The notes under the pieces are model-generated. The model worked only from the letters and a program-made list of their open reading frames with translations. It was not told the origin of the DNA and did no database searches. This document shows positions 43,402-52,247 of a stretch of DNA of 55,320 nt, one piece after another. This DNA is from Bacillota bacterium (GTDB lineage: Bacteria; Bacillota; Clostridia; Tissierellales; MES13), in the NCBI GenBank assembly GCA_009711785.1, contig VENA01000078.1, positions 1 to 55,320 of the forward strand, written 5' to 3'. The number at the start of each line of letters is the position of its first letter. Within the stretch, counting starts at the first letter, position 1. The position numbers and the translations under genes were made by a program.

Positions 43402-44301
43402 TTACCATTCTTTTCCCCATAGTTGTCTCTGTCCTCTTTTTTCAAAACCAATTGCTTCGTAAAAAGGATGTGAACCTCCATCACAATATTTTTTTCCTTC
43501 TTTAACTGTTTTTTTCATTCCTTTCATAAGTGCGATGGTTCCAAGATTCATCTTTCTATACTTTGGAATTGTGGCTAGGGGTTCTAGATATGCATAATCA
43601 TGTTCACCGTCCAACCACATTCCTGCTACACATGCATATTCTCCATCAGGTGCTTCAATTACAGTTGTCAAATCTTTACGATAATGAGGTGAACTCATCA
43701 AATGCTCTGTCTCATAGAATTTCTGTTCTTCTGTAATACCTTCTTTTAAACTATCACCATTATTAAATCCCTTCCAAGTACACCAAAATAATTTGAGTGG
43801 ATCAATATCCTCTCCTTCTACTATTCTAAACCCTTTTGGTAATTCTGGATGTTCAAAACCATTAGTATAATCATATTCCATAATGTTTTCTTTATAAGTT
43901 AAAGCATATCCACTATTTTTAAGCAAAGAGATATCTTCTGTATTGGCATCTGTTGTCCATATTCCAAGACTTGTCTTCCCATTCTCTGTTAATGCTATCT
44001 TTTCTTCTGCATATGCTAACATTTCTTCTTTTAAATACTGATACTTAGGCTTTGTTACTATAAAACATCTCCCCAAAAACATCATCTCATAAAATACTAT
44101 CCCTACGATTTCACCATCTACCTCCCAAATTCTATTTCTATGGGAACAGTGATAATTAAAAAGTCCATAGTTCTCACCATATTCAAAAAGCGGTTGTAAA
44201 AAATATCCATTCCTTAAGTCTTTGTCATAATTTTCAGTCAAAAATTTGCTGACCTTATTAAAATCCTGTAATATCTGATAAGCTCTATTCTCTATTTTCA
44301 T
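43402..44301 (-). CDS. GNAT N-acetyltransferase with two GNAT-like halves
   Basis: This is a 299-residue protein. The first half (IWEVDGEIVGIVFYEMMFLG) looks like a degenerate GNAT domain. The second half has the complete AYLEPLATIPKYRKMNLGTI acetyl-CoA motif (P-x-Y-R-x-x-N-L-G), followed by YCDGGSHPFYEAIGFEKRG. Such fused GNATs are common in clostridia and Bacillus, with unknown substrates. The start at 44301 lies six bases after GGAGG. It follows the broken kinase gene at a distance of 80 bases on the same strand. Confidence 0.85.
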   Translation of the reverse strand: MKIENRAYQILQDFNKVSKFLTENYDKDLRNGYFLQPLFEYGENYGLFNYHCSHRNRIWEVDGEIVGIVFYEMMFLGRCFIVTKPKYQYLKEEMLAYAEEKIALTENGKTSLGIWTTDANTEDISLLKNSGYALTYKENIMEYDYTNGFEHPELPKGFRIVEGEDIDPLKLFWCTWKGFNNGDSLKEGITEEQKFYETEHLMSSPHYRKDLTTVIEAPDGEYACVAGMWLDGEHDYAYLEPLATIPKYRKMNLGTIALMKGMKKTVKEGKKYCDGGSHPFYEAIGFEKRGQRQLWGKEW

Positions 44302-44316
44302 AAAGTACCTCCACAA

Positions 44317-44660
44317 GTTATATAAGTAATATTTAATTCATGTTTCCACTATAATATTCCATATTTTCTATTCTCTTTCATTTCTGCTTCACTAACATTG
44401 ACAATTCTTTCACTTCACATATTATATTTAAGTTGCTATTTTCGTATCAATATTAATCGGAATAATACATACTAAAATAGGATTTATTTTTTTCAAAATA
44501 TCAAATACTTTTATTCTTTAAAAAGTCTTTTAAGTTTATCATTTCCGTTTATTAAGTATGATACATTTTCCATACAACTGCCTTTTGATTCCCCCTTTGT
44601 ATTTCCTTTAGGAATTTCAATTAACTACTTTATTACTACAAATATTTTATTAAAAACAAA
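44317..44660 (-). other. Leader region with short or decayed reading frames
   Basis: Between promoter A (44672-44713) and the GNAT start lie about 340 bases. A GGGGGAA site precedes a 20-codon frame, MENVSYLINGNDKLKRLFKE (near 44520-44590), followed in another frame by FDILKKINPILVCIIPINID. Either a small peptide is encoded here or this is the wreck of a gene that promoter A once drove. No family was recognised. Confidence 0.35.
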
Positions 44661-44671
44661 ATTACTTCTCA

Positions 44672-44713
44672 ATTATATACTTTTATGTGCGTGGAAAATG
44701 TCGTTTTTTGTCA
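44672..44713 (-). promoter_or_regulatory. Tandem-box promoter A
   Basis: On the plus strand ATTATA (44672-44677), 20 bases, ATGTCG (44698-44703) and TTGTCA (44708-44713). Read on the minus strand: two GACA boxes 10 bp apart, 20 bases, TATAAT. It has the same layout as promoters at 30488, 48001 and 54961. It points left, towards the short frames and GNAT gene below 44650. Confidence 0.5.
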
Positions 44714-44895
44714 TTAAGAAAGATATAATATCATATAGGGTATATTTACTATTTAAAATAATTAGTTAAATTAATTCGACTTTTATTACACCTTGTTTAG
44801 ATTCTAAAATTCTATGTTTATTTATTATCCTGATATGTAAAGTTTTTTATCGGAATTTATAACCTACATATGTATATACGGTTACTAAAAATCTG

Positions 44896-45525
44896 CTAAG
44901 TTATTCTCAACCATATTAATATAATTAAAAACCAACTGGTTGTCTCTAAGTTAATAACTAAAGGATTGATAGGAAATTCTTTTAATATTTTTATTTCTCT
45001 AATTAAACTAGTATCTAATAACTTTAATAAGTATATAATACCGAATAAACTATAAGCAATCCCTATAATTGAAATTACTATCTGTCCATCTAACCAAAAT
45101 GTCAACGTTAAAAAAATTATCCATATTGCTTTAAGTAGACCTGCAAGCAACTCAACTTGACTTCCTAGTAAACCATTTAACATCCAATCATCATTTCTTC
45201 TCCACAACTCTTTGTTTTCATATGCTAATCTATTGGAATATGATAAATGACTAGCTTGTAATATCATTGTTATAATATAAAGGACTAAAGATACTGTTCC
45301 TAGTAACGCTCCTATAAACAAGAAGTTATATGTTTTCAGTTCAAAATAAGTCACTAAAGGTATAGGTAACCAACAAATAAACATAAAACACATTAGTAAA
45401 TGGAGAAAACCACTTTCATTGTTTTTCAATAATCTCTGGAATGTTGAGACTATAATAATAGATATAATAATCCCTAAAACCCCAATAAAAAAAGTTGTCT
45501 TTACAATAATAAAAACTCCTCTCAA
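44896..45525 (-). CDS. Six-helix membrane protein, unknown function
   Basis: This is a protein of about 209 residues with six hydrophobic segments spread evenly (about 8-30, 38-58, 68-92, 118-142, 148-172, 188-208) and no long loops. No transporter or enzyme motif was recognised. The start is uncertain: the TTG at 45525 has AAGGT before it, while a better AGAGGAG lies just inside the frame with only ATT codons after it. The amidohydrolase gene ends 113 bases upstream on the same strand. Confidence 0.6.
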   Translation of the reverse strand: MRGVFIIVKTTFFIGVLGIIISIIIVSTFQRLLKNNESGFLHLLMCFMFICWLPIPLVTYFELKTYNFLFIGALLGTVSLVLYIITMILQASHLSYSNRLAYENKELWRRNDDWMLNGLLGSQVELLAGLLKAIWIIFLTLTFWLDGQIVISIIGIAYSLFGIIYLLKLLDTSLIREIKILKEFPINPLVINLETTSWFLIILIWLRIT

Positions 45526-45638
45526 AATTTTTACCTTAATCTCAAGCTTTTGATTTAATCATAAACTTCCTCTTTTTATCCTTATTATTTCTTGAAATTT
45601 TAATTAAATTATTTCTAGTATCCTTATTTTATAATTTT

Positions 45639-47120
45639 TTAATCTAGTGCACCCTTTGACTTATAAGCTATACTTCCATCTTTAATTACACAATTAATAT
45701 TTTTAACATTTGATATTTTTTCTAATGGATTATCATTTAAAACTACTAAATCCCCTACTTTACCTACTTCAACACTTCCAACTTCCTTTTCTATTCCTAG
45801 GAGTTCTGCTGGATTCTTAGTAGCGGCTTGAATAGCTTCAAACTCATTCATCCCATTATCAACATAAAGTTCTAATTCTTTATACAATTGACCATGGGGA
45901 ACATATGCCGCTCCTGAAACACCACCATCAACTGCCGCTACTATTTTTATTCCTTCCTCTAAAGCACGCCTGAAATTCACAGGGAAATACTCTTCTTTAA
46001 ATGGTTCTATTTCATTATAAAACCTACTCCAAATAGGATCATTTCCTTGTTTTATTCCTTCTCTAACCTTCTGTAAAGATTTTTTTCCTAATGAATGGAA
46101 TGGTTCAGGGATTAATTCTTTCATTTTAGGTGTGTCATATTGCTCTGGATTATCTATAAGGTTTGTCCAATTATAAAAACAATAAGCTGTAGGAACCCAA
46201 TATATTTCTTTACTCTTCATCATTTTAAAGGTTTCTTTATCTATTAATCCTAAAGGAGTATGTTCTATACTATCTACTCCTACCTTTACTGCTTTTTTAA
46301 AATCATCTGGCCAACTAATTGTATGTACTGCTACCTTTAGCCCCTGTTTATGGGCTTCATTTACTATTTCTTGTAACACCTCTGGCTTCATACTTGCTTT
46401 AATTTGTTCTAATTTCATACCTTTTTCTAACAATTCTTCTTTAAGTTTTTCATCTTTTTCGGCAAATGGAATGAATGAACCAGGAGTAACGGTTTTAATA
46501 AAATCTACTCCTTTTCTTTTAAGCTTTCTAACAACTGTTCTTCCTTCTTCTTTACTATCTACATCAATAGACAAACCATGTGCTCTGAATATACGACTAA
46601 GAATAAAAAGCATTAAAGTATTGGAAGTAATGTACTGTTTTAAACTAAAATACCCATTTGAAGGAGCCAGTGCAGGACCAGAAGTCAATATCCTTGGGCC
46701 TAAAATTTTACCCTCATTTATTTTGTCTCTAAATTTCAATGCACTATAACCAAAACCTCCAGGCATATTTCTTACAGTAGTTATTCCTGATTTTAAATTA
46801 ATAAAAGAATTCCTCTTTAATTTTTTATATGCACTTTCTGCATATGGTTTCATAAAATCATCAACACCCGATTGTAATAAATGTAGATGAGCATCTATTA
46901 AACCTGGTATCACAGTCTTTCCTGAAAGCTTTAATACATTAGCATCATGTGGTATAGTTGTTTCATTATCCTTTCCTATTTCAATGATTTTTCCTTCTTT
47001 TATTATAATTGTCATATCTTTTTTAAGTTCATTACTTAATCCATCTACTAAGTTAATACCTTTTAAAGCCATTACTTTAGAGTTTTCTTTTTTTCTTTTA
47101 GAAAATATTTTTTCTAACAT
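45639..47120 (-). CDS. Amidohydrolase family protein (imidazolonepropionase-like)
   Basis: This is a 493-residue protein. The composite domain starts at ALKGINLVDGLSNELKKD. The metal-binding HxH is in PGLIDAHLHLLQSG. Later His residues are in VAVHTISWPDD and VDSIEHTPLG, and the final catalytic Asp in IVAAVDGG. The C-terminal VGKVGDLVVLNDNPLEKI is typical of the imidazolonepropionase/prolidase-like amidohydrolases, which cleave C-N bonds in cyclic amides or dipeptides. The N-terminal 'KIFSKRKKENSK' extension is basic, without signal peptide. AAGGGGGAA precedes the ATG. The substrate is unknown. Confidence 0.9.
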   Translation of the reverse strand: MLEKIFSKRKKENSKVMALKGINLVDGLSNELKKDMTIIIKEGKIIEIGKDNETTIPHDANVLKLSGKTVIPGLIDAHLHLLQSGVDDFMKPYAESAYKKLKRNSFINLKSGITTVRNMPGGFGYSALKFRDKINEGKILGPRILTSGPALAPSNGYFSLKQYITSNTLMLFILSRIFRAHGLSIDVDSKEEGRTVVRKLKRKGVDFIKTVTPGSFIPFAEKDEKLKEELLEKGMKLEQIKASMKPEVLQEIVNEAHKQGLKVAVHTISWPDDFKKAVKVGVDSIEHTPLGLIDKETFKMMKSKEIYWVPTAYCFYNWTNLIDNPEQYDTPKMKELIPEPFHSLGKKSLQKVREGIKQGNDPIWSRFYNEIEPFKEEYFPVNFRRALEEGIKIVAAVDGGVSGAAYVPHGQLYKELELYVDNGMNEFEAIQAATKNPAELLGIEKEVGSVEVGKVGDLVVLNDNPLEKISNVKNINCVIKDGSIAYKSKGALD

Positions 47121-47530
47121 ATGTTCCCCCTTTTATTATTTTAATTAATTTTATTGTTCACATAATACTTATAACAGTATATAGGTTTTTATAATTTAAA
47201 GCTTCTGAGTTCAGTTAATAATTTCAATTAAAGCGCTGAGAGTTTTATTGTTGGATTAATATTCTTAGAAGTAGCTCAATTAATTATTAAACGCGGTAAT
47301 TTTGATATGGATAATTAAATTTTAAATTCATTAGGCTTTTCACTAGGATATGTTATTTTCGAGATAATGGCTATGTGTGTAAAGTTAAGAACAAATTCCC
47401 TGCCACACTAGGATCATTATAAATAGGTAAAAAAAGGTCCGTTTAAGAATTATTGAAAAATGTGGCAAGTTAAAATTCAAAAAATGTTTAATCGTTGAAA
47501 ATGGAATTAAATTATACATATAAGCTAAAC
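47121..47530. other. Gene-poor region with weak remnants
   Basis: No gene is supported. Around 47380-47410 the minus strand reads FINDPSVAGNLFLTLHT before a stop, a protein-like fragment that could derive from a transposase or other gene, but it is too short to place. The plus strand gives only broken frames. Confidence 0.3.
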
Positions 47531-47608
47531 TTAGAAGCCAAATAGCATCGAATAACTAAGAAACATAAAGTGTCCTATCAAACTTAAAGAAATCGTTTTT
47601 TGTTTCAT
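47531..47608 (-). CDS. Possible 25-residue hydrophobic peptide
   Basis: AAAGGAG, 11 bases and ATG lead into MKQKTISLSLIGHFMFLSY and then SMLFGF before the stop. A short Lys-starting hydrophobic peptide with an aromatic C-terminus looks like a secreted signal-peptide precursor or a small membrane peptide. No processing enzyme or receptor gene is adjacent. A longer in-frame extension to 47740 has no ribosome binding site. Low certainty. Confidence 0.3.
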   Translation of the reverse strand: MKQKTISLSLIGHFMFLSYSMLFGF

Positions 47609-47741
47609 ATAATATTTATCTCCTTTAATACACTTATTTAAATGGTTTAGTATAACGCAAACTGTAATTACGATGTTTAAAAGTGTCTTGTAAAATATCA
47701 TAACTTCACTGTTATATCGTAAAATTATAGTTTTATACACC

Positions 47742-47935
47742 CTATTTTTTTACTGGAGTCCTTTGTATAACCCCTACATATTTAACTTGAAACTTTAATA
47801 GCTTTAACTCATCTTTCATAATGGTTACTGAATTAATAACTTTTTTAATATCTAATCTTGAAGCTACAATACCACATAAATCGAGTACATAACGGGTAAT
47901 AAATATGCTACGCTTTTTTTCAAAAGGTAAAATTC
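47742..47935 (-). pseudogene. Gene fragment downstream of promoter B
   Basis: An open frame without a usable start reads GILPFEKKRSIFITRYVLDL, then ASRLDIKKVINSVTIMKDEL and ends VGVIQRTPVKK at 47742. It begins about 65 bases after promoter B (48001-48041). It looks like the C-terminal part of a real protein, not noise, but no family was recognised. A second frame, MKKSVAYLLPVMYSIYVVL from a TTG, overlaps it. Confidence 0.4.
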
Positions 47936-48000
47936 CTATGCTATTATTTCTATATTATTATTAATATTGAAAAAAATTAATATTAAACTACTTATTAACA

Positions 48001-48041
48001 ATTATATTCTTTTACTTATATGAAAAATGTCATTTTTTATC
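48001..48041 (-). promoter_or_regulatory. Tandem-box promoter B
   Basis: On the plus strand ATTATA (48001-48006), 20 bases, ATGTCA (48027-48032) and TATC (48038-48041), the boxes 10 bp apart. About 70 bases around it (47980-48050) are closely similar to the region of promoter C (54940-55010), including ATTAACAATTATAT, so the two share ancestry. It points left into a broken gene fragment. Confidence 0.5.
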
Positions 48042-48126
48042 GATTAGTATAAGTTTTCTAGTTATATATAATCATATTTTCTGTTAGACATAACTGTTAA
48101 CTAAATCTCTATTATTTAATGAAAAA

Positions 48127-48149
48127 TAAAAAAACTACTTCTGAAGTAG
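48127..48149 (-). terminator. Rho-independent terminator
   Basis: On the minus strand CTACTT (48149-48144) and AAGTAG (48140-48135) form a hairpin with loop CAG, followed by seven T residues (48134-48128). It lies about 140 bases after the gene at 48291-48719. Confidence 0.7.
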
Positions 48150-48290
48150 GACATCAATTTATATACTTTGAACTTTATTTAGTTTTTTACAATTCTTTTC
48201 TATTCTTATAAAAATAACCCTAATAACTTTAATGGAAACTTTTCATCTTGTTTTATCTATATAAAATTATTCAAGTTTTCAATTAGTATA

Positions 48291-48719
48291 TTATTTCAAA
48301 TAATTATTCTCAATAAATTCATCATAAACACTATATTCTTTTTTATTTAATAATTTACTTAATTTCGCTAATAGTATCTTATTTTTTTTATCGTATGCAA
48401 TTAGTATAGATTCTGAATTATCTAATTGAAAATCAAGATAATATAATTCTTTATTTTTAATGTCCTGATAATTATCTTCCCTTCTCATTGATATTTTATA
48501 TACAATCTTATCAATAAATGTTTCAATAATTTTCTTATCTTTTATTTCTTTATTTCCTTCTTTACCAATAATTGTTATGGTTTCAGTATTTTTAAAAGCT
48601 AATTTAAAAGTGTAATTATATAATATAAATTGATTAATACCAATTGTAAATAAAACTAAGACTAAAATTACTTTTAGAACATGTCTTGTTCCACTATTTA
48701 TTTTAATAATAATCACCAC
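48291..48719 (-). CDS. Membrane-anchored small protein, unknown function
   Basis: This is a protein of up to 142 residues with an N-terminal anchor (about 14-34) and a charged extracytoplasmic domain (NTETITIIGKEGNKEIKDKK; ELYYLDFQLDNSESILIAYD; YSVYDEFIENNYLK). The pattern of an 'I-x-x-x-D-K-K-x-I' stretch followed by a beta strand recalls small clostridial DUF proteins, without a firm match. The start is uncertain: two GTG codons overlap the AGGTGG site, and ATT codons follow at proper distance. It is 85 bases from the protease gene. Confidence 0.55.
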   Translation of the reverse strand: MVIIIKINSGTRHVLKVILVLVLFTIGINQFILYNYTFKLAFKNTETITIIGKEGNKEIKDKKIIETFIDKIVYKISMRREDNYQDIKNKELYYLDFQLDNSESILIAYDKKNKILLAKLSKLLNKKEYSVYDEFIENNYLK

Positions 48720-48803
48720 CTAAGCTATTAACAGTATAAAGAATATCAAATATGAAAAATATGAAAATTAATAAAATATTTCCATGGCTCTCCACATATA
48801 TAG

Positions 48804-49705
48804 TTATTCTTTCAATATTCTACTTTTATATATTATTTCTATTGCTTTATCTATATTAAGTAATTTAGCATTTTTTCCATTAACTTTTATTATATCTGCT
48901 GAATCTAATATTATATTCATAGCTTCTTGAGAGGAGATGCTTTCATCTAAGGACATTATAAGCGATACAGCTCCTGATACCATGGCAGTAGGGAAACTTG
49001 AACTAACACTTTTTTTAGTATCTACACTAAATATATCAATATCTTCTACATCAATTTTAGAATTATAATTATATTCTTTATCTAACCCTCCTACAGATAT
49101 TACCCCTTCAATTGCAGCGGGATAAAATACTTTTTTTCCATTTGTTCCCGATAAAGCAATCAATACTTTTTTCTTTTTTAAAGCATACTCTACTCCTTTG
49201 CGATACTCTTGATGGTTACTATCCTTTGTAGGTTCTCTCCCTAAACTAAGATTAATTATATCCGCTTCATAGTCTACTGACCACTTGATACCTTTTGATA
49301 CTACCTTTGGATTATCAATCATAGTTTTTCTAACCTTTACTGGTAATATAGTTGCATAAGGGTTTACACCTAGCTTAGGTGAAGCAATAAGATGAGAAAT
49401 CACTTTTCCATGCCCATGTTTATCGCCTGTATTATTACTACCATCTATAGCATTATAACCTTGAATAATGTTTGTATATGGAAAATCATCGTTATCTGTT
49501 CCAGTATCTATTACTGCCACTACTACATTCTGTCTAATATCTTCTTTATGAATATCTGTTAAATAATTTATCCTCTCATGCCACCATGGATTATTTTCCT
49601 TTGTAATATCAAATTGATCATTCAAACCCATATTGGTTTTAAAATAAAAAAGATAATTAATACAAATATTATTATAAAAATAACTATGCATTTACTTATA
49701 TTCAT
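48804..49705 (-). pseudogene. Subtilisin-like S8 peptidase with N-terminal frameshift
   Basis: From ATG 49705 (AAGGAG site) a signal-anchor runs, MNISKCIVIFIIIFVLII onward, to ILKPIW and meets a stop after TGGGTTTGA. Adding one G to that G-run joins it to LNDQFDITKENNPWWHERIN in the main frame. The peptidase domain has Asp in VVVAVIDTGTD, His in KHGHGKVISHLIAS (lacking the usual HGT), the oxyanion Asn in ALSGTNGKK and Ser in VSSSFPTAMVSG in place of GTSMAAP. The triad is thus present but atypical. It would be a membrane-anchored outward-facing protease. Confidence 0.8.
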
Positions 49706-49753
49706 ATAATCGTTCTCCTTAACTTATATTAAAACTCATATAAGAGTGTGTGG

Positions 49754-50317
49754 CTAAAAGTCGTATTGAAAGTACTTTTTAACAAAGTTAGCCATAGGAT
49801 ATCTATCATTCTTTTCTCCTATATAATCCAAATCCATATCATAAAAATACAAGTATGCTATACTTTTTTTCTCTTCAGATGTTCCAATCATACCAAAGGA
49901 CTTTGGAAATTGTGTATTGTCTTTTCCTACCACAACTTTAAAAGTATAACTATTAATTGTAAACTCATATTCAGGAATAATATCTTCACTTTCGTAATCG
50001 TTTAAATCGTAGTTTTCATCTAAAAAAATATACTTTCCTGCTAATTTTTGTTTTTCCCTTTTAAATGTTTTATCATCATAATTCACAATAAGAGCTACCG
50101 AATCAGATTCAAAAACAAATATTGACCTATGAGTATATTTGTATGTAATATTCTGATATTCAGGTAAATCATCAAGATTAGGCATAATATCTTTTGCAAT
50201 TAAATCAATTTGGCTACCACTATTAAGGTAATTTTCTATATTTGAACTTGACTTACTACATCCAGTAAAACAAACAACAAAAACAATTAATATTATAATT
50301 TTATATTTTTTACTCAT
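49754..50317 (-). CDS. Lipoprotein of unknown function
   Basis: This 187-residue protein has signal peptide KIIILIVFVVCFTGC, with lipobox FTGC, and an SKSSS linker. The mature part is mostly beta (YQNITYKYTHRSIFVFESDS; YEFTINSYTFKVVVGKD), ending IAYLYFYDMDLDYIGEKN. No known domain. Its gene lies just upstream of the protease on the same strand, 48 bases apart, so they may share an operon. AAGGAAGTG precedes the ATG. Confidence 0.75.
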   Translation of the reverse strand: MSKKYKIIILIVFVVCFTGCSKSSSNIENYLNSGSQIDLIAKDIMPNLDDLPEYQNITYKYTHRSIFVFESDSVALIVNYDDKTFKREKQKLAGKYIFLDENYDLNDYESEDIIPEYEFTINSYTFKVVVGKDNTQFPKSFGMIGTSEEKKSIAYLYFYDMDLDYIGEKNDRYPMANFVKKYFQYDF

Positions 50318-50378
50318 TTAAAATCACTTCCTTCAAAATAAAAAGTTCTCTTTTTTTCAAGTCTTTCACTTAGAAGTT

Positions 50379-50500
50379 TTAATCACGTTTTTCTGACACT
50401 TTTTGCTTGACTAACAGAATCTTTTCATCCTTAACTAGCAACCCAGTTACTCTAATTTGAAATAAATTTGTGTTTATTATATCTTTAACTCCTCCACTGT
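50379..50500 (-). pseudogene. Nudix hydrolase remnant
   Basis: The minus strand reads LFQIRVTGLLVKDEKILLVK, then QKVSEKRD and a stop. This is the N-terminal beta strand region of Nudix hydrolases just before the Nudix box (usually RxWxLPGGxxExGE). Another frame then gives KLLSERLEKK, resembling a later strand. The catalytic box is missing, so the gene is dead. The rest of 50318-50654 holds nothing else recognisable. Confidence 0.5.
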
Positions 50501-50654
50501 AGTTTGATTTTTTCCTTCTTAGGTTCTTTACTAACAAAGTCTTCCTAAGTTTTGTCTAAGTATCAATAAGCAAATATTATACAGCATTATATCCCCCATC
50601 TTTAATCTCTAAAATTATAATTTTCCTTAAATTTCCTTGCACTTAATAATAGGA

Positions 50655-50924
50655 TTATAAAAATATAAAGTTAAAAATTATCGGAAGTAAAATAAATATT
50701 TCAAGTATTAATGCTAATGTGAAAATTTTGTTTTTGTCTAATTCATTATTTTTTTTAAGTATAATTAAATGACTTATAATTAACAGTAAAGCAATAACAT
50801 ATGCGCATATTGAAAACATATCATTTAACTTATATTCATTAGATATCAATAAAACGTAACATAATATTGTATATGAAATGCTAAAATAAAAATTCCGATT
50901 TAATTTGTATTTAATATTTATCAT
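50655..50924 (-). CDS. Small three-helix membrane protein
   Basis: This is an 89-residue hydrophobic protein with segments at about 10-28, 34-54 and 68-88, separated by short charged loops (EYKLN; KKNNELDKNK). No motif was recognised. The ATG at 50924 sits right on the AAAGGAG site, which is closer than ideal, so the true start may be a few codons further in. It is isolated between decayed genes. Confidence 0.5.
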   Translation of the reverse strand: MINIKYKLNRNFYFSISYTILCYVLLISNEYKLNDMFSICAYVIALLLIISHLIILKKNNELDKNKIFTLALILEIFILLPIIFNFIFL

Positions 50925-50984
50925 CTCCTTTAATTACCTTTTTAGAATGGTGGGAAGTCATGCTAGAAAATATACTTTACAGTA

Positions 50985-51380
50985 TTAACCCCATATTGAG
51001 CTTATGGATATTTCTTTGCTATTTTTAAAGATTTTAATACATTCAAATTTCTTATGTTTATTAATCTTATATACTAATCTATTGTTTATATTACTTGAAT
51101 AATCATCTGTAAACTTTTCAATAAAAGAAATAACTAATACATTATTTTCTGCTTTTAATATAACTTCCTCACAGTATGGAGCATCCATTCCCTGAACTAC
51201 TAGTTAATTCTTTCAGTATATCCCATGTTAATTTGAAGCATTCCCATATCATCGAGAAGATCTTTTATAATTATCAAAAGCTTGAATTTATTCTCAGCTT
51301 CATCTTTATTAACTCTTTAGCTATAATTTAACTTTTCCTTTGAATAGATTGAAATAAAGTTTTTTTCATAATTTGCTGTC
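50985..51380 (-). pseudogene. Decayed small hypothetical protein
   Basis: The piece 50985-51188 reads MDAPYCEEVILKAENNVLVI, then LVYKINKHKKFECIKIFKN. Upstream in another frame comes NKDEAENKFKLLIIIKDLLD, then MGMLQINMGYTERIN, and further up MTANYEKNFISIYSKEKLN. Stops and frame changes separate them. Together they look like one soluble protein of about 130 residues. No family was recognised. 51380-51548 holds nothing I can support. Confidence 0.5.
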
Positions 51381-51548
51381 ATAAATTAAGTTTGTACAAA
51401 TTTTTGTAATGAAATAGTATGATAAGTCTTTTTTCTTTCTACATCATAAAATTAAATGCACTGTAGATTTGATATCTCTTATGACCTAGATACCCATAAT
51501 TCCATTAGTATCCATATTCATAAGGTATTTTTCATATTTTTTAATAAT

Positions 51549-52100
51549 TTATTTCCAATCTTTTGCTAGTAATGAATAACAATAATGGTCATAATAATTA
51601 CCTCTAAATAAATGTTTATCCCTGATTACTCCCTCTCTGATAAATTTTAATTTTTCTAAAAGCTTATATGATGCTATGTTTTCTATATATACATAAGCCT
51701 GTATTCTATTAAGTTGCATATTTGTAAATGCTACATAAATAATTTCTTTTAATGCTTCTGTCATATATCCCTGTCCCCAGTAACTTTTATTTAGATCATA
51801 TCCTATCTCAATTATGTTATTTTTTCTATCTAAACGATGGAACCCACATGTACCAAGTAAAATATTGCTTTCTTTTAGTACAATTCCCCACCTACTGTGA
51901 TCTTTTGCTTCAAAATCTTTATAATAATTAATAATTTCCAATGCTTCTCCACGCTTTTTTAAAGGCTCATTGTCTAGAAGATATTTACAAACATCCTCAT
52001 TACTAAAATGATTATATACGAAATCCATATCTTCTTTTTTCAATTCCCTCAAAATTAATCTATCAGTTTCAAGTTTTTTTACCCATTTATATTTATTCAT
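51549..52100 (-). CDS. GNAT acetyltransferase, RimJ/RimL type
   Basis: This is a 183-residue intact protein. LETDRLILRELKKEDMDFVY at the N-terminus is diagnostic of the RimJ/RimL group. IEIGYDLNKSYWGQGYMTEA is acetyl-CoA motif A, and IENIASYKLLEKLKFIREG plus YDHYCYSLLAKDW complete the family pattern. Such enzymes acetylate ribosomal-protein N-termini or small molecules. The start at 52100 has GGGGG five bases upstream; the ATG at 52112 does not. A decayed paralog lies next to it (52248-52760). Confidence 0.9.
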   Translation of the reverse strand: MNKYKWVKKLETDRLILRELKKEDMDFVYNHFSNEDVCKYLLDNEPLKKRGEALEIINYYKDFEAKDHSRWGIVLKESNILLGTCGFHRLDRKNNIIEIGYDLNKSYWGQGYMTEALKEIIYVAFTNMQLNRIQAYVYIENIASYKLLEKLKFIREGVIRDKHLFRGNYYDHYCYSLLAKDWK

Positions 52101-52247
52101 ATTTTCCCCCATCTTTTTCGTTTTTTATATTTCAAGCCTCAACCTAAATCATATTTTAAAAATATCCTCTCCCATTTTGCAGAATAAATATTGTAGTTGT
52201 TCTATGCTGTGATGTTTCATGAATTACTTTTTTATAATTATATAACT

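Noticed and set aside
47370..47450. Possible insertion sequence end or transposase tail
   Set aside because: Only about 17 protein-like codons (FINDPSVAGNLFLTLHT) and no inverted repeats or catalytic motif could be found.
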